From OCS116 cluster bacterium (GTDB lineage Bacteria > Pseudomonadota > Alphaproteobacteria > Rhizobiales > OSC116): a stretch of 16,928 nucleotides of DNA. Below, piece after piece: positions 1 through 6,220 of this stretch; position 1 is the stretch's first letter; every line of letters begins with the position of its first letter. The stretch is from positions 1 to 16,928 of the forward strand of contig NVUS02000089.1 in assembly GCA_002402005.2 (NCBI GenBank), read 5' to 3'. The position numbers and the translations under genes were made by a program. Below the pieces are notes generated by a model, which did not search any database, was not told the DNA's origin, and saw only the letters and a program-made list of their open reading frames with translations.

Positions 1-114
1 ATAGATTGTGCTTGTCGGTGCCTCAAGACTTTCTGCCATTTCGGGGATTGTCCATTCGCCTTGATTCTCATCAAACAGCCGAATTATATTAATAAATCTA
101 TTTAAACCAGTCAT
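1..114 (-). CDS. IclR-family transcriptional regulator, N-terminal part only
   Basis: Reading leftwards from an ATG at 112-114, 38 codons stay open to the window edge, so only the start of the protein is visible. It begins MTGLNRFINIIRLFDENQGE and continues with a 'WTIPEMAESLEAPTSTIY' stretch. This is the typical winged helix-turn-helix opening of IclR regulators: 'a-L-x-I-l-x-l-F' helix, then 'w-t-l-x-E-i-A-x-x-l-g-x-p-x-S-T-v-y' recognition helix. The ligand-binding domain lies outside the window. It is on the same strand and downstream of the aldolase-like gene (188-bp gap). IclR proteins often control adjacent aromatic or sugar-acid catabolic genes, so it may control that enzyme. A perfect 14-bp palindrome lies 60 bp upstream of its start. 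Confidence 0.75.
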   Translation of the reverse strand, partial: MTGLNRFINIIRLFDENQGEWTIPEMAESLEAPTSTIY

Positions 115-173
115 TATGCCTCTATTTTCAATGTTTTGCCATTATCAGTATATCATAATTAAAATCAACATTC

Positions 174-187
174 GATATTATAATATC
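174..187. promoter_or_regulatory. Perfect 14-bp palindrome upstream of the iclR-type gene
   Basis: GATATTATAATATC is its own reverse complement. It lies in the 188-bp gap between the aldolase-like stop and the IclR start, about 60 bp upstream of that start. Position and symmetry fit an autoregulatory operator. It is AT-rich, in an AT-rich spacer, so chance is possible. The assignment to IclR is inference. Confidence 0.35.
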
Positions 188-302
188 AGATTGTTAGAAT
201 GATTTTGATCCATGTCACTCAAAGGCGTATTTCTGTAATTTATGAAAATGGCAATGATTTATATCTTTTGGTTATTGAAAAAAAGAGCCGCAAATAAATG
301 AA

Positions 303-1016
303 TTAGAAATTTCGCTTCACGTTTATTTCCTCTACCCATAGTTGCCAAGCTCTATCCATTTGGCCAATATTAGTATCATTGCTGTTTTTGGCTTCTTGAG
401 GCGTTAAATAATTAGGCTCACCAAGTTGAATGGCTGACAATTGAATGCGTGCGCCAACCTCAGTATAGACAGCCATAAAAACCGCTTTTGCCAGTGTGTC
501 AGTGGCGACCGTAAATCCGTGACCGCGCATCAAAACTACCGATAAATCTGATAAATGTTCGGCCAGATCTTTGCCCAATTGAGCATTGCGTATCAACATA
601 TCACTCGCGTCACCAACGCTATTTCTAATTTCATATGGCTGCCCAGACCCCTGCAGAAAGCCACACATATGGCAAACAGGCCGCAAGCTACCTTCAACAA
701 CAGTGAATGGCACAACACTGGGGGCATGACTGTGAATGATGGCATTCACATCTGGCCGAAGTTTGTAGATTTCGCTATGAATAAACCGTTCAAGAAATGG
801 TCTTTTATCAGTTTTCGTGAGAATATCACCTTCTAAATTATGAACCAAAACATCCTCAGCCCGAATGCGGTCTGGGGCTTTGCTATAAGACATCAGAAAA
901 CTATTTGGATCAGCCGCATTGCGGCAGCTGACATGCCCAAATGCATCCAGAACGCCCTTATCGTACAAAATTGCACTCGCCAGCATAATATCATTTGCTT
1001 GTTGCTCCGCTGTCAT
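303..1016 (-). CDS. Class II aldolase/adducin-fold protein, probable metal-dependent decarboxylase or aldolase
   Basis: 237 residues, the usual length for the class II aldolase/adducin family (FucA, AraD and hydroxy-aromatic-acid decarboxylases). The expected metal and catalytic set is visible: Glu76 in 'PFLERFIHSEIY', His95 and His97 in 'IIHSHAPS', and His166 in 'MRGHGFTV'. The N-terminal 'FGHVSCRNAADPNSFLMS' (26-43) is the family's 'G-x-N/H-x-S-x-R' phosphate or carboxylate loop. The 'GHVS...DPN.FLMS' form resembles members annotated as dihydroxyphthalate/HCOMODA decarboxylases more than sugar-phosphate aldolases; this is recognition by eye. The ATG at 1014-1016 has AGGAAA about 8 bases upstream. 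It is the first gene before the iclR-type gene and is preceded by a 313-bp spacer with inverted repeats. Fold confidence is high; the exact reaction is unknown. Confidence 0.8.
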   Translation of the reverse strand: MTAEQQANDIMLASAILYDKGVLDAFGHVSCRNAADPNSFLMSYSKAPDRIRAEDVLVHNLEGDILTKTDKRPFLERFIHSEIYKLRPDVNAIIHSHAPSVVPFTVVEGSLRPVCHMCGFLQGSGQPYEIRNSVGDASDMLIRNAQLGKDLAEHLSDLSVVLMRGHGFTVATDTLAKAVFMAVYTEVGARIQLSAIQLGEPNYLTPQEAKNSNDTNIGQMDRAWQLWVEEINVKRNF

Positions 1017-1037
1017 ACGTATTTCCTGTTGTTCAGT

Positions 1038-1060
1038 TCGTCATAACTGTTTAATGACGA
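1038..1060. promoter_or_regulatory. Inverted repeat upstream of the aldolase-like gene
   Basis: TCGTCAT and ATGACGA are perfect 7-bp arms around a 9-bp spacer, only 22 bp upstream of the start codon. It is therefore in the probable 5' untranslated or early promoter region. It could be a repressor operator, possibly for the adjacent IclR-type regulator, or a small mRNA hairpin. The arms contain G and C, unlike the surrounding AT-rich DNA, which makes chance less likely. Confidence 0.4.
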
Positions 1061-1272
1061 CTCTTGCATGGTTCTTTGTTTGAAATATAACTTATATTTA
1101 GCACAAAAAGCCCAATTGTTAAGAAAAAACAACCAAAATTAGCGTTATATGATAATTTATAAATGGATATATGCATTAGCGATAATTAGAATCTCTTCGA
1201 ATTTTTTGACCACTATCAGATAGTAATTTGATTCCAATTCAACAATTTTAATTATGATGCAGACGAAAATAT

Positions 1273-1302
1273 GTTGATACCAAGAATTCACCCAGTATCA
1301 AC
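1273..1302 (-). terminator. Hairpin after the ABM-like gene, weak terminator candidate
   Basis: GTTGATAC at 1273-1280 pairs perfectly with GTATCAAC at 1295-1302 around a 14-nt loop. It lies 28 bp past the ABM stop codon in the direction of transcription and is followed on the minus strand by ATATTTTCG. The stem is short and AT-rich, so termination would be weak. The loop contains CAAGAATTCA, the same ten bases that form the whole loop of the hairpin at 12147-12180. Confidence 0.4.
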
Positions 1303-1329
1303 TATCTGTTAAAATGCCTAAATGTCGTT

Positions 1330-1698
1330 TTACGCCACACAGACACCTGGGACTGCTATCTTTTCAAATAGGTGTGGAGATGCTGAGATATTCTCTGGAT
1401 AGGATGCTAAAACTGCCTGAAACTCAGGGTTGGAAAAAGCTTTGACAAAAGCCGCAGCAGATTCCCATACAGCGATGTTGATATAGCTAGAGCTACCCTC
1501 GATTCCTTTATGAAGCTGACCAGATAAACAACCTTGAGACAGCATGAACTGTCCATCTTCCTCCCAACGTTCTAGAAACTCTTCCTCAACTTCTGCTGGT
1601 ACATGAAATCGGTTGATCAAAGTAACTGGTTCATTACTTTTAGTTTTCATTTGTTGTGCCAGCGTAATTACTTCATCCATTTCAACAAGCTTTACCAT
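1330..1698 (-). CDS. ABM-domain (antibiotic biosynthesis monooxygenase fold) protein
   Basis: 122 residues. After about 24 lead residues, 'EPVTLINRFHVPAEVEEEFLERWEE' opens the ferredoxin-like alpha/beta barrel typical of ABM proteins (strand 'v-x-l-i-n-x-f', then a helix with 'e-e-f-l-x-x-W'). It continues with 'PGxxSGQLHKGI', 'YINIAVWESAAAFVKAF' and a C-terminal 'FEKIAV' strand; note 'QGCLSGQLHKG' in place of the more usual 'pG...s.qlhr'. Family members are cofactor-free oxygenases, haem-degrading enzymes or proteins of unknown role, usually dimers. The ATG at 1698 is chosen because AAAGGA precedes it by about 8 bases; Met7 lacks such a site. It stands alone, flanked by two long spacers, so its partners are not clear. 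It might supply oxygenase chemistry to the nearby catabolic genes (inference). Confidence 0.7.
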   Translation of the reverse strand: MVKLVEMDEVITLAQQMKTKSNEPVTLINRFHVPAEVEEEFLERWEEDGQFMLSQGCLSGQLHKGIEGSSSYINIAVWESAAAFVKAFSNPEFQAVLASYPENISASPHLFEKIAVPGVCVA

Positions 1699-1753
1699 TT
1701 TTTTTCCTTTAAATTAATATTGATTATTTGCTGTTATTGCAAAATTACGTTTG

Positions 1754-1781
1754 TATTAAATGCATTATATTACATTTAATA
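1754..1781. promoter_or_regulatory. Inverted repeat over the predicted ABM transcription start, operator candidate
   Basis: TATTAAATG (1754-1762) and CATTTAATA (1773-1781) are perfect 9-bp arms around 10 bases. The right arm abuts the proposed -10 box, so a bound protein would cover the transcription start, as many repressors do. No regulator can be assigned. A chance origin is possible in this AT-rich tract. Confidence 0.35.
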
Positions 1782-1809
1782 TATTATATATAATATAATA
1801 TTTTATCAA
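1781..1809 (-). promoter_or_regulatory. Candidate sigma-70 promoter of the ABM gene
   Basis: On the minus strand TTGATA (1804-1809) is followed after 17 bases by TAATAT (1781-1786), 82 bp upstream of the start codon. Overlapping alternatives exist because the stretch is almost pure A/T, for example TATAAT at a 15-base spacing. No transcription data support it. Confidence 0.35.
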
Positions 1810-2131
1810 GGAAATTCTTAATTTCTTTATTTGTTGACTTTAATTCACAAGCAAACATGTATTTGTGACTCAAACTTGATTTGCAAATTAATGGGGTGAT
1901 TCGAATATATATATGGGAATAAGCTTGCGGATAAATGTAATTATTTTGCTAAGAATTTATACCGTTGAGTATGCTTGATTGCGTTGAAGGCAATCAGATT
2001 TTTTGTTTGAGAAATGCTAATGCCATGATAATTAGCGCTGGTTCACTTTTCTATCGATTTAAGCGGTAGCAGGCACGTATATAACGCGTAAATTATTTCA
2101 TAAAACATATATATACGAGGTGATGGTTTCT

Positions 2132-2212
2132 AAAAATTATTACGGTTTTCCGAGAGATGAGGAAAAGCCGATTCATGAAATTAAACCCCTGCGAGAAAAT
2201 AATTTCATGAAT
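2132..2212 (-). terminator. Tandem hairpins terminating the gst-dctPQM operon
   Basis: Nineteen bases past the dctM stop, ATTCATGAAATTA (2171-2183) pairs perfectly with TAATTTCATGAAT (2200-2212), a 13-bp stem with a 16-nt loop. Next, GGAAAAGCCG (2161-2170) pairs with CGGTTTTCC (2143-2151) with one bulge, and a run of five T follows on the minus strand (2132-2136). The second hairpin with the T-run fits an intrinsic terminator. The first may stabilise the mRNA 3' end. Confidence 0.6.
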
Positions 2213-2230
2213 TTTAAGGCTCTATTGCGA

Positions 2231-3589
2231 CTATAACCCAATCATTGTTTGCGGCAGGTATAGTGCAATTTGTGGGAAAAGCACAAGTAAAGCAACCATA
2301 AATGCCATGGCAAACCAGAATGGCCAAATGCCCGCAAAAATTTCGCGCATGGGAACCTCGGGCGCAATAGATTTAACGATGAATACATTTAATCCTACAG
2401 GAGGTGATATCATTCCCATTTCCAAAACAATCATAATGATAATGCCAAACCACACCAAATCCCATCCTAAAGATGCAGCTATTGGCATAATGACCGGCAA
2501 GGTAAGCACCATCATTGCAATGCCTTCTAGGAAAGTCCCTAAGAAGATATAGATGGCAATGACCACTAACAAAATACCGATATCACCAATAGGTAAAGTG
2601 GTTAAGAAGATCACCAATTGGCTCGGAAGTTCGGTTAGAGACATGAACGGAATGAACACAAAAGCACCAATAAGAATTAGAAATATAGTGGCAGTAGCAC
2701 CAACGGTTTGGGAAATCACCACAGCCAATGAAGCTAAATTTATTTGCTTGCGGGCGACAGCCACTAAAAAGGTAAGAAACGCGCCGACGGCAGATGCTTC
2801 AACAGGTGTAAAGAAACCCGTATACATGCCGACAATGGTCAGTAATATCACCCCAAGAATTGGAACAGCCTTCCACAGCGCTTGTAAGCGCTCAGTCAAG
2901 GAAGATTTGTTGCCGGCTGGCGCTTGTTCTGGGCGTCGAAAAATAAAATATCTGACGGCCAAAAGAAACAACCCCGTTAACATTATACCCGGCAAAACAC
3001 CTGCCATGAACAATCGCCCAATGCTTTGTTCGGTGAGCACAGCATAAATAATCATGCCGCCAGAAGGTGGAATTAAAAAACCGAGTGTGCCGCCCGCAGC
3101 CACCGAGCCGGTGGCTAAACTATTGCCATATTTATATCGTTTCATTTCAGGCAATGCCACGCGCCCCATGGTGACGGCCGAAGCTAAAGATGAGCCCGAT
3201 AACGCAGCAAACATCGCACACGCGACCACAGTAGAAGAGGCGAGGCCACCTTTAAAATGGCCAATCCAACGTTGGGCTGCTGTGAACAAGTCTTTTGACA
3301 TTCCAGAAATGCCTGCAAAATTTCCCATCAAAACAAACATAGGAATGACAATTAAGTTGTAATTTGATGCCGCTTCCATGGTTTCGCCGGTTAAATTTGA
3401 AAAGGCCGTTCCCCAAGATCTAGAGAAAGCCCGTTCCGCATCCATTCCAGCCAATACAAGCCGTTGCCCACCGGCCAATACAGTGCCAAAAAAGCCAACA
3501 ACAAGCATTGACAAACCAACAGGCATTCGTAATGAGAGCAAGGCGAAAAGAGCCAAAATGCCCCCGATGCCAATTATTTCTAAGGTCAT
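2231..3589 (-). CDS. dctM: TRAP transporter large permease, DctM type
   Basis: 452 residues with about a dozen hydrophobic segments, the standard DctM/SiaM length. It is the sodium-coupled transport subunit of a tripartite ATP-independent periplasmic transporter in the inner membrane. Family signatures are plain: 'YNLIVIPMFVLMGNFAG' (about 77-93), 'CAMFAALSGSSLASAVTMGRVALPEM', 'GSVAAGGTLGFLIPPSGGMIIYAVLTEQSIGRLFMAG' and the C-terminal 'PPVGLNVFIVKSIAP'. The P-P-S and P-P-V-G loops are the conserved motifs of the two transport halves. The ATG at 3589 follows the dctQ stop by 11 bp with AGGA about 10 bases upstream. It is the last gene of gst-dctP-dctQ-dctM. The family normally carries organic acids; the substrate here is unknown. 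Confidence 0.95.
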   Translation of the reverse strand: MTLEIIGIGGILALFALLSLRMPVGLSMLVVGFFGTVLAGGQRLVLAGMDAERAFSRSWGTAFSNLTGETMEAASNYNLIVIPMFVLMGNFAGISGMSKDLFTAAQRWIGHFKGGLASSTVVACAMFAALSGSSLASAVTMGRVALPEMKRYKYGNSLATGSVAAGGTLGFLIPPSGGMIIYAVLTEQSIGRLFMAGVLPGIMLTGLFLLAVRYFIFRRPEQAPAGNKSSLTERLQALWKAVPILGVILLTIVGMYTGFFTPVEASAVGAFLTFLVAVARKQINLASLAVVISQTVGATATIFLILIGAFVFIPFMSLTELPSQLVIFLTTLPIGDIGILLVVIAIYIFLGTFLEGIAMMVLTLPVIMPIAASLGWDLVWFGIIIMIVLEMGMISPPVGLNVFIVKSIAPEVPMREIFAGIWPFWFAMAFMVALLVLFPQIALYLPQTMIGL

Positions 3590-3600
3590 ATTCGTGTGTC

Positions 3601-4143
3601 CTAATTTTCGTAAATTTCGGGTATTTTTTTGTTTTTAATCAAATGGTAAATATCGAATAGCTGGCCAATCGCAAATAGACCGAAGCAAATTGACAAACCG
3701 TAATAAAAATATTCGTAGGAGATTTCCAATTGCTGCGTAACTTCACCAAATTTTACCGCCTTGGCGCCTGAAATCCATAGCCGCCAACTCATCATAATTA
3801 CAAATATAGCGCCGATAACGCGCGTTAATATCAGCGAAAGACGCGTTGCCTTCTGGCCCATCATTTCAGTTACAATTTCAATTTCGATATGTGCACCAAC
3901 ACGGCCACCATAAGGTATAGAAATGGCAACAAGGGCGATAAGAGCGAGGATAAAAGTGTCCTCAGCGCCTTGAATGGGTGCGTTTATAAGTTTCCGCATT
4001 ATCAAAACATTAAAGACGATGATAATCGTTAGAAACGCCAATAGGCAGCCGCCAATATACATGGCCATGCGCGCGACAAAAATCTCAAATAATATTTGTA
4101 TTTTGGGCAGTCTTTTAACGGGTTTATGGGTATCTGTGTCCAT
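3601..4143 (-). CDS. dctQ: TRAP transporter small permease, DctQ type
   Basis: 180 residues with four predicted membrane helices at about 27-48, 62-80, 100-120 and 144-166, as in DctQ/SiaQ. The conserved family features 'GAEDTFILALIALVAISIPYGGRVGAHIEIEIV' (59-91) and a late 'SYEYFYYGLSICFGLFAIGQ' helix are present. The small membrane subunit pairs with DctM and receives the loaded DctP. The ATG at 4143 is preceded by AAGGA about 9 bases upstream. The gene lies between dctP, separated by a 56-bp gap holding a strong hairpin, and dctM. The short charged N-terminus stays in the cytoplasm. Little doubt about identity. Confidence 0.92.
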   Translation of the reverse strand: MDTDTHKPVKRLPKIQILFEIFVARMAMYIGGCLLAFLTIIIVFNVLIMRKLINAPIQGAEDTFILALIALVAISIPYGGRVGAHIEIEIVTEMMGQKATRLSLILTRVIGAIFVIMMSWRLWISGAKAVKFGEVTQQLEISYEYFYYGLSICFGLFAIGQLFDIYHLIKNKKIPEIYEN

Positions 4144-4161
4144 AGATAAATTTCCTTTTAT

Positions 4162-4192
4162 ATGTCTGCGAGGTGAATTTCCTCGCAGACAT
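4162..4192 (-). other. Intercistronic hairpin between dctP and dctQ
   Basis: ATGTCTGCGAGG (4162-4173) and CCTCGCAGACAT (4181-4192) form a perfect 12-bp stem with a 7-nt loop. There is no T-run after it on the minus strand, and the dctQ ribosome site follows directly. It therefore looks like an mRNA-processing or stabilising hairpin rather than a full terminator. Such elements commonly keep the binding-protein message in excess over the membrane subunits. Confidence 0.65.
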
Positions 4193-4199
4193 CGTCAGT

Positions 4200-5219
4200 T
4201 TATTTATTCAAAGCTTCATAGATTTCTTGAGCATTATCAATGCCCCGATCTTTGTAGTCTTTAAACAATATGTCCAACCCTTTGAGGTTTGCTTCATCCA
4301 TTGCAGCACGGTTTTCAGCCGTTACATTAATGCGATTAACTCTCTTCATTCTTTCAGGGTTTTCTGCCATGGCTTTTAACGCCAACTCATCAGCCAAATC
4401 AAAAGATTCTGCGGCTTTTAAAGAGAAGGGACGACCTGCTACACTATCGATAATGGCACGATGTTCATCTGAAAGGCCTTCATAGCGTTCTTTGTTCATC
4501 ACAACAAACAGTACGGCAAAGTTTACAGGTGAACCTTCTACCATGTGGGTTGTCACATCCCAGAAGTTCCAAGGTGGCGACATGTTACTAATTGAAACAT
4601 AAGCAGCATCAATTGTACCTGTAGATAAACCAGTATACACTTCTGTAATTGGCATTTGAACAGGGACAGCGCCCGCAGCTTCTATGAGCGGTTTCGTCAT
4701 AGCAGCGTAAGGTACAATTTTAGCACCCGCTAAACCTTCTAAGGTTGAAACGTCTCTCGTTGCAGCCAATACATTGCCAGCAACGGTAAATAAGCCGATT
4801 AATTTTACATCTTTATATTCTTGCGAAAGATGTTCGTCATAAGCATCCCAAATGCGGTTTGTAGAGTCTACAGCCGTTTCAGATTTGCCTGGCAAAATGG
4901 CAAGCATTGAACGCGGAAAAATTGTCGGCGTATAAGCACTCACGCCAAGCGTTAAGTCGGCGACATTTTCCAATGCGCGCTTATATTGTTGAACAGGGCC
5001 TGCACCAAGCTGACCGCCAGGGAACAATACAGTGCTCAGATCACCACTAGATTTTTCTTTAATTTGTTCATTAAACCATTCAAACACCCGCGTATGTAGG
5101 TGATGTGGTCCAGGTAAAAAGCTACCCACAATGAGTTCTTCTGCTTTTATTGATGTTGCCGTCAGGCTCATGATGCTTAGGCTCATTGCCAAAGCAAGTT
5201 TTAGTTTTTTAAATTTCAT
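4200..5219 (-). CDS. dctP: TRAP transporter solute-binding protein, DctP type
   Basis: 339 residues from the ATG at 5217-5219. This start is preferred over an in-frame ATG at 5240 because GGGAGG sits 7 bases upstream and the protein then begins with a proper signal peptide (1-26, MKFKKLK..., cleavage probably after Ala26). The periplasmic part shows the DctP pattern: 'FNEQIKEKSSGDLSTVLFPGGQLG', 'LEGLAGAKIVPYAAM' (160-174), 'AGAVPVQMPITEVYTGLSTGTIDAAYV' (182-208) and 'WNFWDVTTHM'. It captures the substrate for DctQM. Oddly, the Arg that usually follows 'G-x-K-I' and clamps the ligand's carboxylate is missing: 'GAKI-VPY' replaces 'GlKIRvP', with one residue fewer. Gene order gst-dctP-dctQ-dctM suggests import of the substrate of the surrounding catabolic genes. 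Confidence 0.92.
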   Translation of the reverse strand: MKFKKLKLALAMSLSIMSLTATSIKAEELIVGSFLPGPHHLHTRVFEWFNEQIKEKSSGDLSTVLFPGGQLGAGPVQQYKRALENVADLTLGVSAYTPTIFPRSMLAILPGKSETAVDSTNRIWDAYDEHLSQEYKDVKLIGLFTVAGNVLAATRDVSTLEGLAGAKIVPYAAMTKPLIEAAGAVPVQMPITEVYTGLSTGTIDAAYVSISNMSPPWNFWDVTTHMVEGSPVNFAVLFVVMNKERYEGLSDEHRAIIDSVAGRPFSLKAAESFDLADELALKAMAENPERMKRVNRINVTAENRAAMDEANLKGLDILFKDYKDRGIDNAQEIYEALNK

Positions 5220-5265
5220 CTTATATCCTCCCGATGTCATAAAATATGGTTGTTAAATTCTACTT

Positions 5266-5982
5266 TTAAGAAACATCCTCCTTCACAGTTTGTGATTTAT
5301 TTTCTGGTTTGAACGAGAATGAAAGGCCACGCGTCTCTAGCTCGGCTTGACCAATAGCTTCACGCTCCATAACGCGTTTATATGCAGGCAACTCAGACAT
5401 CCGCACATTATGAGCTGCAAAATTCGGATATTTATCACTGGGGAAGCCCGCGCCTGTCACGCGAAACCAAACCCAATTAATATAAGTGTCCACACTCGAC
5501 CATTGATCGCCATACCACCAAGGTCCAGAGCCTGCAAATCGTTGCTCAATTCTTTGAAAATGCAGTTCAAGCCCCTTGGCAGCCAACTCCCACACGTTGG
5601 CTTGTGTATTGTCCAACGAACAAAAATAATGTGGCAGTCGTATGCGCGTGACAAATGGGTGCAAGACTGACGAACAAAATGATAGATCCGCCAGAATTTG
5701 TGCGCGATCAATTTCATTTTTGGTTTGCGGCAGTAATTTTGCCTCTGGAAATCGCCGGTCTAGAAATGTTGCAATGGCAATATTTTCAGACAGCACGTCA
5801 TCATCAATTACCAGTGCCGGCACCTTGCCTGCAGGGTTTATTTTTAAAAACTCTTCAGAACGGTGCTCGTTAGCATTAAAGGCGATGACGCGGCTTTCAT
5901 AGTGAACACCCGCCTGTTCTAATGCAATCATCGGCACTCTGGAACATGTGCCGGGTGCAAAATATACAGTTATCAAAGTCAT
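5266..5982 (-). CDS. Glutathione S-transferase family protein, beta-class-like
   Basis: 238 residues with a two-domain GST layout. The thioredoxin-like domain (about 3-80) has 'YFAPGTCSRVPMIALEQAG' with Cys13 at the position of the beta-class catalytic Cys, then 'INPAGKVPAL' with the cis-Pro at 55. 'SENIAIATFLDRRFP' follows, where the usual Glu-Ser glutathione contact reads Glu-Asn (66-67). The helical domain follows (about 95-215), with 'WWYGDQWSSVDTYINWVWFR' around the N-capping/hydrophobic staple region. The Lys/Glu-rich C-terminal tail (about 220-238) is longer than usual. The ATG at 5982 has AAGGAAAG just upstream. It lies 46 bp before dctP and probably heads the gst-dctPQM operon. It may conjugate, isomerise or dehalogenate a catabolic intermediate (inference). 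It does not resemble LigE/LigF closely. Confidence 0.85.
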   Translation of the reverse strand: MTLITVYFAPGTCSRVPMIALEQAGVHYESRVIAFNANEHRSEEFLKINPAGKVPALVIDDDVLSENIAIATFLDRRFPEAKLLPQTKNEIDRAQILADLSFCSSVLHPFVTRIRLPHYFCSLDNTQANVWELAAKGLELHFQRIEQRFAGSGPWWYGDQWSSVDTYINWVWFRVTGAGFPSDKYPNFAAHNVRMSELPAYKRVMEREAIGQAELETRGLSFSFKPENKSQTVKEDVS

Positions 5983-6015
5983 GTAACTTTCCTTATTGTG
6001 TGAATGTAACTTTAT

Positions 6016-6032
6016 AATAAAATATATTTATT
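6016..6032. promoter_or_regulatory. AT palindrome, variant copy before gst
   Basis: AATAAAATATATTTATT, an imperfect copy of the 16-bp palindrome at 6099-6114 and 7166-7181; one T is lost in the right arm. It lies 33 bp upstream of the gst start codon, where a repressor or the promoter itself would sit. Confidence 0.4.
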
Positions 6033-6098
6033 TCAATAAAATTCTTTTAAATTAGCAATAAATTCCCAATTTCCGGTATAAATACCCAAAATATTACA

Positions 6099-6114
6099 AT
6101 AAAATATATTTTAT
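6099..6114. promoter_or_regulatory. Perfect 16-bp AT palindrome in the gst/SDR divergent spacer, operator candidate
   Basis: ATAAAATATATTTTAT is its own reverse complement. It lies mid-way in the 238-bp spacer between the leftward gst operon and the rightward first SDR (about 107 bp from the SDR start). An identical copy occurs at 7166-7181 and its 12-bp core recurs at 8747-8758. Recurrence only in control regions suggests a shared operator. The TetR encoded at 8029-8622 is the nearest candidate binder (inference). Confidence 0.5.
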
Positions 6115-6220
6115 CACAATAAAGCGCTTCCGTTTTTGAAACACGTTGGTTATGATGAAGGTTAAATTGGGGTTGTTTATTGGCTTGTTGATAAAGCCTT
6201 TGGTTTTAAGGGATGAAATT

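Larger units (their letters stand above)
1017..1329. other. 313-bp AT-rich spacer between the ABM and aldolase-like genes
   Basis: No gene was found here on either strand. It should hold the promoter for the leftward aldolase-like gene and the 3' end signal of the ABM gene. Three symmetric elements are visible: an inverted repeat at 1038-1060, a near-perfect palindrome at 1083-1099 (AAATATAA-C-TTATATTT, 67 bp upstream of the aldolase start) and a hairpin at 1273-1302. I could not fix a convincing -35/-10 pair for the aldolase promoter. Confidence 0.6.
1699..2230. other. 532-bp AT-rich spacer before the ABM gene and after dctM
   Basis: No convincing gene was found. The left part carries the ABM promoter candidate (1781-1809) and nested palindromes (1754-1781; ATATTATATATAATAT at 1781-1796). 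The right end carries the tandem hairpins that should terminate the TRAP operon (2132-2212). A 37-codon open frame at 2123-2236 on the plus strand is discussed under findings. Bases about 1830-2110 show no structure I can name. Confidence 0.55.

Noticed and set aside
2553..3047. 164-codon open frame on the plus strand inside dctM
   Set aside because: Antisense shadow of dctM; composition is Lys/Thr/Pro-rich with no domain and no start signal.
5220..5240. Earlier ATG at 5240 as the dctP start
   Set aside because: It would put MTSGGYK in front of the signal peptide and place the clear GGGAGG ribosome site inside the coding region; the ATG at 5219 is 7 bases after that site.
6146..6220. Upstream ATG at 6146 for the first SDR
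   Set aside because: The extra 25 residues have no place in an SDR fold; AAGGGA before the ATG at 6221 and the immediate Rossmann strand favour the later start.
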